From contig RPFO01000348.1 of the NCBI GenBank assembly GCA_009746045.1, positions 1,882,960 to 1,946,959 on the forward strand: 64,000 nt of DNA, written 5' to 3'. This DNA comes from Mesostigma viride. Its lineage: Eukaryota > Streptophyta > Mesostigmatophyceae > Mesostigmatales > Mesostigmataceae. A program made the translations under genes and the position numbers. Numbering within the stretch: the stretch's first letter is position 1; every line of letters starts with the position of its first letter. Of this stretch, positions 43,765 through 54,800 are shown piece after piece. The notes below the pieces were generated by a model. It worked only from the letters and a program-made list of their open reading frames with translations. It had not been told where the DNA came from and searched no databases.

Positions 43765-45119
43765 AGAATCTGCGGCCAGAGTGAACATTACATGCCGATT
43801 TATTGATGAACCATTATGTATTATGTAGTTGTCTCACTTAATACATTTGGTGGTGTTGCATCAAGACAAGGAATTCTTTGTGTTGCCAAGTTTGGTCTTA
43901 TGGTACCGCCCAAGCTGGCGTTTGGCGTGGCAGTCGCGCTGCGCACTCCGGGTGTAAGTTCCTGTGCATGAAAGTACCGCACCTGTGGCTGGAGTAATTT
44001 TTCTGGAGTCTGGCACACAGCACAGCGAATTATACCCTCATCAATTAATTAATTTACACGTAAGTGTGTAACTGTGAAGGCCACATGGCAGAATAAAATA
44101 TGGTCTATATGACCACACATGTAGGTACCGTGTTCAGCTGCTGCGGAATCTACTATGATTGATCGTACTGTGCATATCTTGTGTCGATCGCTCATATATG
44201 CATAGCCTGAGGGGGGAGGATGTCTAGTGGAATTAATTTACCGCTAGACTTAGCAGGATGTTAATTTTTTACTGTTAATTAATTGAGCATAAATCCTCAG
44301 TGGGAGGGGAACATGGGATGGAATGGATGATGTAAGCTATATAGTTCCTAGTTACAGGGTTTGACTGTTAAGCTAGTAATTCAAGAGCCCCATCACCCCC
44401 CATCATTTTTGTGCTTAAGTGGATGGGTAAGTACTTGCGTGTCATGCGCGAATGGGCATGCCACAGAGTATACGACGATTATCTCATGAGAATAATAAAA
44501 TATTGGCACGTGACTGCGTCACGTGGGTGCCACTGATATACAGAGTAAAGGAACCTTCAACCCCTATAAACAATGAGGGAGGACACCCTAGCTTCTCTCA
44601 CTGCCACAGTTAAACTTGTGGGCAGGCCACAAATCGAGCGCTCTAGCAAGCTCTCCACAGCCGTGGGTGCGCTGGGGCGCAACACTAGCTGTGGGTGCAA
44701 TATGCAACCATGCAGTACCATAAGCAGGCTGGTTGACGCATAGCTTATAAGGTGAGGTTAGAAAAAGTAATTACACAAAAGTTACAAAATATCGCCAGCA
44801 TCATACTATCGAGGGGATGACTCTGTCAAAACGTTTGTCACGCTTCTTAGCTGATCTTGTCCATCAACTATAAGACTGAGGACTTCTGCGCTTAGTCTAC
44901 GAGTAAATTCATTCATCAATACGAGAGCAGGCAACCAGCGCTTTGCTGTCTGGCCGGACTGGCCGGTCATGGTTGGCGCTGGTTGTCTCCTTGATGGTAG
45001 CTCGGGAGCCTGCAATTGCACTTTCATGGGCCGGCTTGCATGTATGCATGCAGTCAGCGCGGCTATACATGTCGGTGTGGAATTGATTGCCGCTAGCTGC
45101 TTATAATTACACAAAAGTT
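43765..45119. other. Intergenic region with LINE remnants
   Basis: After the ribokinase stop I see no gene. 44295-44370 repeats the sequence at 27640-27745, and 44420-44520 repeats parts of the (ACTT)-tailed LINE end. A short TTAATTAA tract lies at 44043-44054. Confidence 0.45.
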
Positions 45120-45320
45120 TAAACAAATATCGTCTGCATCATCCCCCAACCGGCTTCTCGACGAGCGTGATGTCGTCGGCATATAAATGAGGTCAGCTAG
45201 TAAATTCTGACGATATTTGTTTAAACTTTTGTGTAATTATTTTTCTAATGAGATTAGCATAGTACTCCGTGGCATGCCTTTGCGCATGACACGCAAGTAC
45301 TTACTTACTTACTTAGCTGC
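45120..45320 (-). pseudogene. LINE fragment with YADD reverse-transcriptase motif and 3' end
   Basis: On the minus strand 45150-45186 reads YADDITLVEK, the reverse-transcriptase active-site motif, directly next to the 3'-end sequence of the same family. On the plus strand 45203-45320 carries a second 3' end ending in (ACTT)n. The two 3'-end copies face each other, so this is a small inverted structure with an internally deleted LINE. Confidence 0.6.
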
Positions 45321-45337
45321 TTATGAAGGCATCCACA

Positions 45338-45837
45338 CATTAATTAATTAATTAATTAAAATCATAGCTCCGTTGGGAGCATATGTAACACATAGCCCTG
45401 AGAAAGGGGCATCTATGGGTTTGTAATACAATCAGGGCTACAACCTGCAGGTGGAGGATGTACAACTATCACCTGCTCTGGGTGCACAAGGTGCACCTGC
45501 ACCACCATGATGGTTAACATGCCTCCTTAACAAGCACAGGCACCCAGGGGGGGCTTGAGGAGAGGGCCTAGAAGGCCTGCATGACATATGGGGTGGAAGG
45601 TATATGTGGCTAGGCTATAGCTGGTGTACACATGGCATCTCAGCAGAGAGTAACTCCCTGCATAGGCATGGCATGGCTAAATTCTTAATGCATCATCCAT
45701 GGGAGGTCCCGTTGTAGGCTGGGCGCGGCTAAATAGTGAAAGCAGCATCCATGGGGGCCATTATGGGCGCACATGCGCGTGGGCCACATGCTAGGCTAGG
45801 CCTGACTAATCTACACTGCTGGTATAGGTTCCCTAGT
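45338..45837 (-). mobile_element. 3' region and (TTAA)n tail of an ORF1-like element
   Basis: The (TTAA)n run at 45340-45358 is followed by ATCATAGCTCCGTTGGGAGC and about 470 bp leading to the stop codon of the minus-strand ORF at 45838. No reverse transcriptase lies between the ORF and the tail. Confidence 0.6.
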
Positions 45838-46902
45838 CTAGGGTGGCAGGGGGGCCTGCCATGGCTTGTGGTCAACGTGGATGACCGCCCCCCTCCAGTA
45901 CACCGGCTTTCCCCCTGCGCGCTGCCGGAGCTGAAGGTAGGTCGGCCATAGCTCGCGTCGCCGCTGTTGCTGGGCCAGGGTCAAGTCGTCGTCCAGCGTG
46001 AAGCGAGTCGCCGAGAGCTTCTTGCGGCATTTAAGGAACGCCAGCTTGTCCCCCATGGACTTAAAGGTGAGAAGCACGGGTGCCGGGCCAGCCTTACCCC
46101 GCGCGCGGGGGAGGCGGACCGCCGACATGTCCGGCAGCTCACCAGTGAGTTGCATGGGGGCAAGAATGTCGCGCTTAAGTGCCGTGAGAAGGCTCGTCGG
46201 GGTCTCACCTGCCGGCTGGTCGAGGTGCTTGACGATGACGTTGTGGCTGCGCTTGTCGATCTCGGCCGCCTCGCGAAGGTCGAGGGCTTGTTGCTTGAGT
46301 TGTGCCGCGATGGTGGAGGTGGTGGAGGTGGTATGATGCTTAAGCAAGTCCGCCCAGGTGGAGGGAACATCACTGGCCGGGCCAGCAGGTGCCGGCTGGG
46401 CAGCGATTTCCTGCACCGCTTGGGCGGTGAGGCCGGCGGTGTCATGCAAGCTCTCAAGGGCGGTGGCGGTGGCTTGAAGGCGTTGGTCGAGGTCGAGGAG
46501 CTGGGCTTTGATGTCGGCAGTGAAGGCGGAAACGGCGGTGGAAGTGGAGGCGGCGGCGGTGGAAATGTGAGGAAGTTCAGCAGTCAGCGTGCCGCCGATT
46601 GCTGATATGTCGGCAGCAAGGGGGGTCACGTGCTGCTGGAAGGCTTCCGTCAGGATGGAACGGAGTGTGGGGGCGGAGATGGATGGAGCCCAGATCTCGC
46701 CATCGGAGCGCTTGAGGAGGGAATTGAGAAGGGTATGCTGGAGTTGGGGGCGGGTGGTCCCGAAAAGCAGGTGGATGTTAACCCAGCGGATGCCGTTCGG
46801 GGTGAGGAGGCGATCGGTGTCGTGGAGATGGAGGCACAGGTCGTAAAGCGAAGCGTAGTCCCCGTAGAAGATGCATCCACACATAGCTGCAGAGTCACGC
46901 AC
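45838..46902 (-). CDS. LINE ORF1-like protein (intact copy)
   Basis: One open minus-strand frame of 354 aa. The N-terminal 80 residues (YDLCLHLHDTDRLLTPNGIR) are globular-looking. Residues about 90-190 are Ala/Thr/Leu-rich with heptad-like spacing, probably a coiled coil that would make trimers as in L1 ORF1p. Then follow a conserved block RSHNVIVKHLDQPAGETPTS, the segment PVLLTFKSMGDKLAFLKCRK (RRM-like), and the C-terminal block LDDDLTLAQQQRRRELWP ... VYWRGAVIHVDHKPW. That C-terminal pattern is widespread in LINE ORF1 proteins that bind RNA. It is the best-preserved of at least three copies in the window, and none has a linked reverse transcriptase. The start may be slightly internal, since CTGCAG at 46885-46890 could be an acceptor. 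Confidence 0.6.
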   Translation of the reverse strand: MRDSAAMCGCIFYGDYASLYDLCLHLHDTDRLLTPNGIRWVNIHLLFGTTRPQLQHTLLNSLLKRSDGEIWAPSISAPTLRSILTEAFQQHVTPLAADISAIGGTLTAELPHISTAAASTSTAVSAFTADIKAQLLDLDQRLQATATALESLHDTAGLTAQAVQEIAAQPAPAGPASDVPSTWADLLKHHTTSTTSTIAAQLKQQALDLREAAEIDKRSHNVIVKHLDQPAGETPTSLLTALKRDILAPMQLTGELPDMSAVRLPRARGKAGPAPVLLTFKSMGDKLAFLKCRKKLSATRFTLDDDLTLAQQQRRRELWPTYLQLRQRAGGKPVYWRGAVIHVDHKPWQAPLPP

Positions 46903-46906
46903 TAAC

Positions 46907-47025
46907 TGACTTGGATATCAAAGAGACAACCAGCGCAGGCCAGAAATCGGGAGAATCCGGACCATGGTAGCTCGAGCCTGCCGTTATCTTTTCCGCGTTT
47001 TCGAGTCGTTCAGGATGATGAAGAT
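46907..47025 (-). repeat. ~115-bp dispersed repeat, inverted copy at 39032-39148
   Basis: Shares with 39032-39148 (opposite strand) blocks such as CATCATCCTGAACGACTCG, GAGCTACCATGGTC and CCCGATTTCTGGCCTGCGCT. One copy is in ribokinase intron 7, the other at the 5' side of the ORF1-like element. Confidence 0.7.
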
Positions 47026-47939
47026 GAATGGTGATGGAAATGTGTATCCTTGTGCATTGAAATTATGGCTGGCTTACGTGTGGAGCGACTAGATGACCTA
47101 GACGGTGGGGCCGGAAACAGCATGCTTGATCAGGGCGTGTGTTTCTAGCCTAACTGGCCGGGAGTGTCTAGTGGTGAGCACCATTGCTGCGATCGCTCTC
47201 CCACCATTTACGAGGAAATACCCGCAAATGGAAAACCACTGAAAAGGTCTAGCTAGTCAGTCATCACGTTAGCCATGCCATGATTCCAAACGTCCAAGAA
47301 CTGCACACGGTGCAAAGGCAAAAAGCCGGAGGACAGCACTTTCAAATGTGCGGCGGGAACCAAAAGCCCGCGGATGCCAGAAAACATCGTGTTGCGGCAG
47401 CGACGCGACGATGTGGACAACGAATCCAGTGCCAAGCTCGGATATGTTTGTCCTTAGATTTGCTCATTTAATTCCTGAGACAAGTCTAATGCCTGAATGC
47501 GTGGCGGTCAAATGTTGTGTACTGTTGTACATACTAGGACCTGAAGTAGTCGTCTGAGGGGAACTAGGCGATGAGATATGCGGCCCGGGCTCAAAGGGGA
47601 CCGAATTTCCGGCGCCGTAGGTTGCGTAGTACTAGCGCATGTCACGGGGGTACTGCTCCTGCCGGCACTTTTGTGCTGGCAGTGCAGCGATTGGACCCGT
47701 GGTACAGGACTTGGTAGCTTCAGTCCACCAGCATAGGTCACTAGACCATGGACTGGCGCCCACGGGCGTTGCAAGTGTATGGACAGTCTAAGTGTAGGTG
47801 TAGGGGACGGGGAGGCCTTTTCAGCTCAGGAATGTATTCACAGATGATACAGGACTGGGGCCGGTGTGAATCACAGGCCATGTAATTTCGTTTTGATATG
47901 AATTGATCATGAAGAAGAAAAAAGACAATAGAGGACTCA
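47026..47939. other. No supported gene
   Basis: Short frames on both strands, none with recognisable motifs; no repeats found. Confidence 0.35.
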
Positions 47940-48600
47940 TTAAGGGGACTCGTCACCAAAACACCAAAAAATCAATAAAAATTCAAAACTCACATTAAAC
48001 CTATGCGAACAATGCCCAAATGGGTTTGGGGACCCAAAGTAGCATTTATGACGATTTGTCGTGCACTTACTTGGGGTATTACCCCCGGCATTTGGCTAAA
48101 AATAGCACAAGACGCTAAACCGTTTTTGCCACGCCACGGTCAATAGGAGCATCTGATTGACCTGCCCATACATTCCAAACAAGTTCCCCCTCTCCTCGAC
48201 CGTTTGAGTTACTAACATGGTTCAGCGGGTCAGGTTTGTGAGAGTTATTAATTTTCCCGCGAAAAAAGACCGTATTTTGGCGGGAAAATTAATAACTCTC
48301 ACAAACCTGCCCCGCCGACCCATGTTAGTAGCTCAAACGGTCGAGGAGAGGGGGAACTCGTTTGGAATGTATGGGCAGGTCAAACAGATGCTCCTATTGA
48401 CCGTTGGGCGGCAAGAACGGTTTAGCGTCTTGTGCTATTTTTAGCCACATGCCAGGGGTAGTACCCCTAGTAAGTGCACGACAAATCGTCATAAATGCTA
48501 CTTTGGGTCCCCAATCACTTTTGGGCACTGTTTGCATAGGTTTAATGCGAGTTTTGAATTTTTATTGATTTTTTGGTGTTTTGGTGACGAGTCCCCTTAA
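47940..48600. mobile_element. Palindromic MITE flanked by TTAA
   Basis: 47944-48596 is a near-perfect inverted repeat with arms of about 310 bp meeting at 48255-48285 (TTTTCCCGCG / CGGGAAAA). Termini are GGGGACTCGTCACC on both strands, and TTAA flanks each side (47940-47943 and 48597-48600). TTAA duplication is typical of the piggyBac superfamily; the assignment is inference, since the terminal sequence is not the usual CCC. Confidence 0.75.
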
Positions 48601-48804
48601 CTGGTGAAATGCCCGGCATTTCGCACACATGAAGCAGCTTAGTGTTACTTGCAGCTGATTCCAATTTAAGCACCATGTGCAGCAAAAATCAGGGATCAGT
48701 CAGTAACCAAAACAGTAACTGCTTGCATGTCAGAGACAGCGTACGTTGCTGTGCCAGCCAGCAAGGAACGTAACGAGTGCTTGAAGCCTTGCCTACTGCC
48801 GCTT

Positions 48805-51800
48805 TCAGTTGTTTTGCTGCCTCATAGTCTTGAACAGGGACTTTGGTCGGGTTGGCCCGGAGGCAGCAGCTTCTGCTGGCGCTGGCGCTATTGGCGCCGG
48901 GGACGGCTGCACGCCAGTGAAACATGCACGAATGCGGAAAAACAAGCAGTCCGGAGGAGGTGAGGGGGGCATTAGGAGCAGCTCCACAAAGGAACACCAC
49001 ACGAAGATCAACACATGTGTGATAAACAGTGTCAATGTAAAGGGCCATCCATATGCCAGCTGCTGGTCATAGTCGCTCAGCAGCGAGCATCAAGTATTGA
49101 CAGCATATTCCTGAGGGTTATTCTGCCACCTGTAGACGCGCACATTCCTGTGTCGTGTGAAGCAACACTAGTAGCTGCCCAGGACTTAAGGAGTGGAAAC
49201 ATTTTCGCTTGAAGATGTGCACTGTAGTTGAAGAAGTGACATTTACTCCAGTGTTCAATACATCAGGATCATGAGACTTGGCTGGCAGCGTGCGCTGACA
49301 CAGGACTGAGCGACGCTGCCAATTCAAACGCTGACCCCACGACAAGCTTCCAAGAATAGTCCTTTACGAAGCAGAATTGTCCTTCTCATGCCGTGATTGA
49401 CCAAAGCACAACTGATGCGAAGCAAGTAAGGCCCCGCAATCTTTGCTCTAACCGCTAGTTGCAAGCGGCAACACTTGCTAAGTAGCTGCCGGAGTCCATG
49501 TGCTCCTGATCGGGAAGAGCCCTTGGATCAGACAAGGCAATCGTGCTAATGGGGAAAAGATGCAAGGTGGCAAGAAAGAAAAACAGCGCGGGCCAATAAA
49601 TCAGATCTGATCCCGGCATACGTACCCAACAATCGCATCCGGCATACAACCCTTTGGACTGCACAACTACTTGGTTTACCAGGGTCTTACCTGGGTGCCC
49701 AGGTGCTCCACGATCATTCCTGTAAATCCCGTGCCAGGGGGCTGGAGTTGCAACCATCCAGAGACAAAGCAACAAGACGAAAACAAGACAAAGGAAAGGG
49801 CATAAAAAAAGCTTGAGTGGTGCTGCGGTTGATCTACCCCTCTGGTAACAGATGCATCCCATCCCCATTAACAAACAGCGCATCGATCCCATCCCCTCTG
49901 GTAACAGATTTAAAGGGCATTGCGAGGAACATTGTGAGGGGCATTGCGAGTGTGCTTGTGCACAAGCAAGAACATTTGAAGGCCCTGGACTTTACCGTGG
50001 TTCCCCACCAGATGGTTGAGTTTCAGAAGGCAGCACATGGATCCCACTTGTGACTTCCATCATCCCCCAAACAAAAAGGATCCCATCTCTCCCCATTCAC
50101 GTGGGAGAACGTTGACACTTGGGGCATGCCAAAATATTGCATTCATCGATTTCATTCCCAAAGAAGACATCCTGAGCGAAGACGGACAATTCACCCAGCA
50201 CACCCGAGCACATCATCAGATGGATCTTAAGATGGAAATGGGATGTGGTATGAAGGATCCAGTATGAAAGCATCCAGGCGCACGTTGAGGCCCTGATTGC
50301 TCGGATGAATGATAGATGCGATGAGGCTGCTGAGCCTACAACATCGCTTCAAAAGCCTTTCATCCCGGGAATACGGGAAGACAACTTTGCTCGAGTTTGC
50401 ACCCTACAACATCCGTACTGTCGTGGGACAGAGCGGTGGCCTACCTGAGGTGGACGGGCAGGAGGGGCCGGATGGGATGCGCTTGGAGCGGGGGGGGGCA
50501 CCTCTGGCATGGGAGATGCCAGGCGGGCGTCAGGCTTGGCTGCCATTGGAGTAGGAGTGGGCGTAGCTTTCTCTGGAGTGGGGGGGACAGACGGTGACTG
50601 TGCGGCCGACAACGCCGGTTTCCTCTTCCCTTGTGTGGCAGCTTGTTGGCGCTTGCGCCGCTCAAACTGCACCGGCCAGCATCAACCAAACTTGATCGGA
50701 GCAATACGGGCCGTGTGAGCAAACAAAGGAAGCGAGAAAAGGACAAGCTCTGGCCTTGCATCCGTCACCTACAAAGAAGTCAACTAGGTCCTGTGACACT
50801 CGATGGAGCCACGGGATGTTCTAACCAGCCTGCCAGCACCCTGCATCCTTGCACAGCCTAAAGAGGGTGCGTGCCAACGCAACAGAGGGCATCGGGTTCC
50901 AAAGCCATGCGCCTTTTAAGTTACACGTAATAGGCTATATACTAGTAAATCTTTATTGGCCTCCCAATGGCGACCACACCAACGGTGTCTTTCAAGCAGC
51001 TCCCCAACCCTTCCTATACTTGTACCTCTGCTTGAACCCCAGTGCTATCTATGCGCTCTGCTTTCTCTGGCATTAACTAGGACAGCCTTGCCTACATGCC
51101 TGACACTACGGGTAGGTGCTGGGTCTGGGGTCAGCCAGGGTGGGAAAGAGGACACGGTTTTGGGCGGGGTAGTAATCAGATCCAACTGGAAATAGAAGCA
51201 GCATGCAACGGGCGGGAAAAGAGCCGCCTCTCCGTATCGCTCAGCAACCCACCCACCCAACACGCGACCACTTCTCACCGCGAGTATATCCGCAGGACTC
51301 TTAATGGCGACGCCACCCCCGGGCTCCGGCGGCATACCCCCTCTCCTACCACTGCTTTCTGCTGACGCCCGCTCCCCTTCTTCTTCCTCTTCTTCTGCTT
51401 CTTCCTCTTCCTCTTCGTCCTCTTCTTCTTCCTCTTCTTCTTCTTCCTCTTCTTCTTCACTACTGGATGACGTCCCAGAGCTCCCGTCCACGACCATTCC
51501 AGCCTCATCACCCTCCGAACTGGATGACCCCTCCCCTTCTTCCTTCTTGACCCCCTCCCCTTCCTCCTCCTCCTCCTCATCATCATCATCATCATCCATG
51601 GGTCCTGCGCGGGCCTCCGCCATCTCTAAATCTTCCAGCCGCGCCATCATCTTGCGATAGGCATCCTCCTCCTCGGGGGTCCCTCTGGTGGCGCGGGGGG
51701 GGGGGCGCCGGCTGCTCCGCTTCTGTCCGTGGCAAAAGCCAGCATCGCGGTATACATCAGTGTACACAAGTGAGAATGTTTGTCAACAAGGGCCCTCATT

Positions 51801-54800
51801 GCACACTGGCAACCAAAGCCATCGCTGCAACAGCAGCCGCCGTGCGCCCGCGACAGCAGTGGCGGCAGCAACAAAACAAAGCGAAGGCATCTCTCCCTGT
51901 TTCATTTACCTCAACGACTAGGAAAGGCACGTCTAGACCTTATGGACGGTTCAAACGCCGTGTGTTCAAAAGCTGCCCAAAATTACAGCCACTCCAGAGA
52001 TAACGGATAAGTCTGATGGGCAGATATGCCAAGCGGGATAGGTCAGAGGACGGGCAGCAGCGTTTGGGGAAGCCCAGGACCTTGTCAGCGAGAAAAAGCG
52101 ACCATCGCCAGTAAACGGTAGGTTTGGGATGAGGCCTTCTTGTCTGGGTCTCTTTCTAACTGCAAGGGTGGGGGACAGGCTGGACGAAAGCAGCACCAAA
52201 ACCAATCAGGCACTTTAGACATGCCTGTCTAGCCCTACCAAACAAAGAAGACAGAAAAAAGAGGGAAAGGTGGAATGCCAAATACAACCCAATTGCAAGC
52301 TTTGACCGACGCACGCCATCAAAAGGTGCCATGGCGTTGACCATCTCCTATAGTGTATCCCCCGCCGACTTTTAGGGTCGAAACAGTTCCAAAAACTGTG
52401 AGCAGCCACTTTCCCTAAGGAACCCACAACAGGCAGCACTTATTCAAGATGACCTAACCAGAGCACGCATCGTGATAAATATGAAAGCATGAGTCTGTAG
52501 GAGTAACCAGCAGGTACTAGCTAGCAAAGCCCCCTATTGCATGGCCCCATTCCATAAACACTTTGACAAGCTGACTACGGCACGAGCCAGCACACCCACC
52601 TTCAGCTGCTTTCTTGTCCCTCTTCTCGTCCTCAGAATCGTATTCCTCCATGATTTCAACAGGTTCAAATCCCTGCAAAAAACAAACAAATATTCATGCA
52701 GACAAAAGCCCGCCATGCAAAACCGCATTTTATCACGAGGACACGTTGCCACGTTGGTGGCGGCTATGGCTAAAACGAAACTGCAATCCCATGCCATTCC
52801 CAAAGCCCATCCTATAAAGCAAAAGCAGTCCCATCCCAATGAATTTAAATAACAACTATACTATCTGCGAGAAAAAAAGGCTGGCCACGGGGAGGCAAGT
52901 AGGGAGTGGACGAAGGGCATAAAGTCCAGCCCTTTTTATTGCGACCATAAAGTAAACTGTTAGGAGAACAGGAAAAGCACCGCCAGCATGGTGCTGAATC
53001 CCGCACTTTGGCACCGTGGCCAATTGGCACCGTCCCTTCTGTTCACTTTCAGCAACGATAAAAGAAAGGTGCAAAGGGGCACACACCTCTTCCTCCTGCT
53101 GCAAGCCTCGCAGCCCCGTCATGTCAGTCAACGTCGTCATGTCCCGTAGTCCCTGGATGCGCTTCTTCGTCGCATCAATGCTCTTCTCCAGGTCTGGTGG
53201 AATGCAGGCCAACGCCAGCATTGGTAACACGCATGACATCGTAGGTAGGGTTGGTTATCTACCGACGCCGCGACAGCACGGCATGTGACACCGGGGGGGA
53301 GGCTGTGATGCCACAACGCACCAAAACGGTAGGAATGAACCACGCGGGAGGGGAGGACCATGGACCCCGTTGGTTGTCGCTTCAAGCCATCCAAAAGGCA
53401 TCAAAATAAGCAGCTGGCCTTTCTTGCGGTCATATCACAATAAGCAATTGGCCCTTTCTGCTATCACCTCACAATAAGCGACTGGCCCTTTCTGATAGCA
53501 TATGATTTGATCAACCCACCAATAGCAGCCGCACCCCGTATGCATACCACAGGCGGAGGCACAAGCAGACAGATCTGATTTATTAAGCCTAAGAATGCTA
53601 GTGAAGAAAGCAAAGTGGAGGTAGAACAGGCAGGGACTCAAGTAAGCCTCTAGTCGTGGACATAGGCTAAGTACCAGATAGCCATGCGCTATATGGGGTT
53701 TCGCACATATAGGACCGGTCCGAACCCGGCTATATGTGATTCGGCAGGTTAGACTATTAGATAGCCGAGTCCAAACGAGTCCTGGTGACGGACGACAGTA
53801 CCCACACAGGACTAGCAGTACGGCGTCACCATTACTCAATCGGGACTGGCATTGAGGTGTCGGATGTTGGACGAGGGTCCTGAGAGTCTAGCAGTGGCGT
53901 CGTGCCACTCAGACTGCACTACAGAGCTCAACGACCAGTGTCGGATACTCCAGAAGTGGCTGCCGGGCAGGGCGTTGCTTGTCGAGAATGCTAAATGCCC
54001 TTGTGCTCATTGTGTGCGGGGCCTGTGATTTATTGTAATAAGCACATGCGTCAGTCCATTGAGCATTTAGAGTTCTTTATCATTAACTTGAATTAAAGTC
54101 GCTTTAAATAGACACAATCATGGGAGACAATGTTGTTATAGGACTGAAGTTTAAAAAGAAGCGTACAGATCATGATGGCTGGCAGTCGGTACCAACCGTA
54201 GCGGAAAAGGCTGCGACACAGAAACTTAAGAAAGCTAAAAGGGCGCAGGCAGAACAAGCGCAGCTAAGGGCTAGGCAGTTAGCGACCGAGCTAGCTCAGC
54301 AAAGCGTCAAGGCGGCAACTCAAGAGCGGCAGCTCGCAGCCCAGCAGAACAAGGTAAATTCATTGGCCGAACTGGCCGAAAAAACTGATCCTTCTAGTCG
54401 CGCTGGTTCGCAGAAATCTGTCAGCCATATGCGTTCCCCCAGCCCTCAAACAGGCTCCGTTGACCTCCCCGCCAAGGCGACGTCCCAACCTCCTCAGGAG
54501 GAGGGTGGAACAACCAAGAGCGGTGGAGAAAAAGTGGGGGGTGCCGCTCGTCCCCTCATCCTCCCAGAAAGCGGGAGGGTACGAGAGGAAGCTGAAACGG
54601 TAAGCATATATGTTTAAAATGCGGACCAAGAAGGTCCCATGACCCGTCATTTGCGGCATCCAACTGTCTGATGCCGAGGTCACCCTCTCCCCAATAGGGG
54701 TCTCAGATGGGGAGATTGAGATGACTCCTCTCAATCAGGTGGAAGTTGCAGACCAATGAACAAAGAATGGCTTGTGCACTGATCACACTGATCTGTGCCT

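Noticed and set aside
45967-46605. Plus-strand frame opposite the ORF1-like gene
   Set aside because: The minus strand carries the conserved ORF1 blocks found in two other copies.
51304-51660. Plus-strand poly-Ser protein
   Set aside because: Antisense of the acidic tract of the URI1-like gene.
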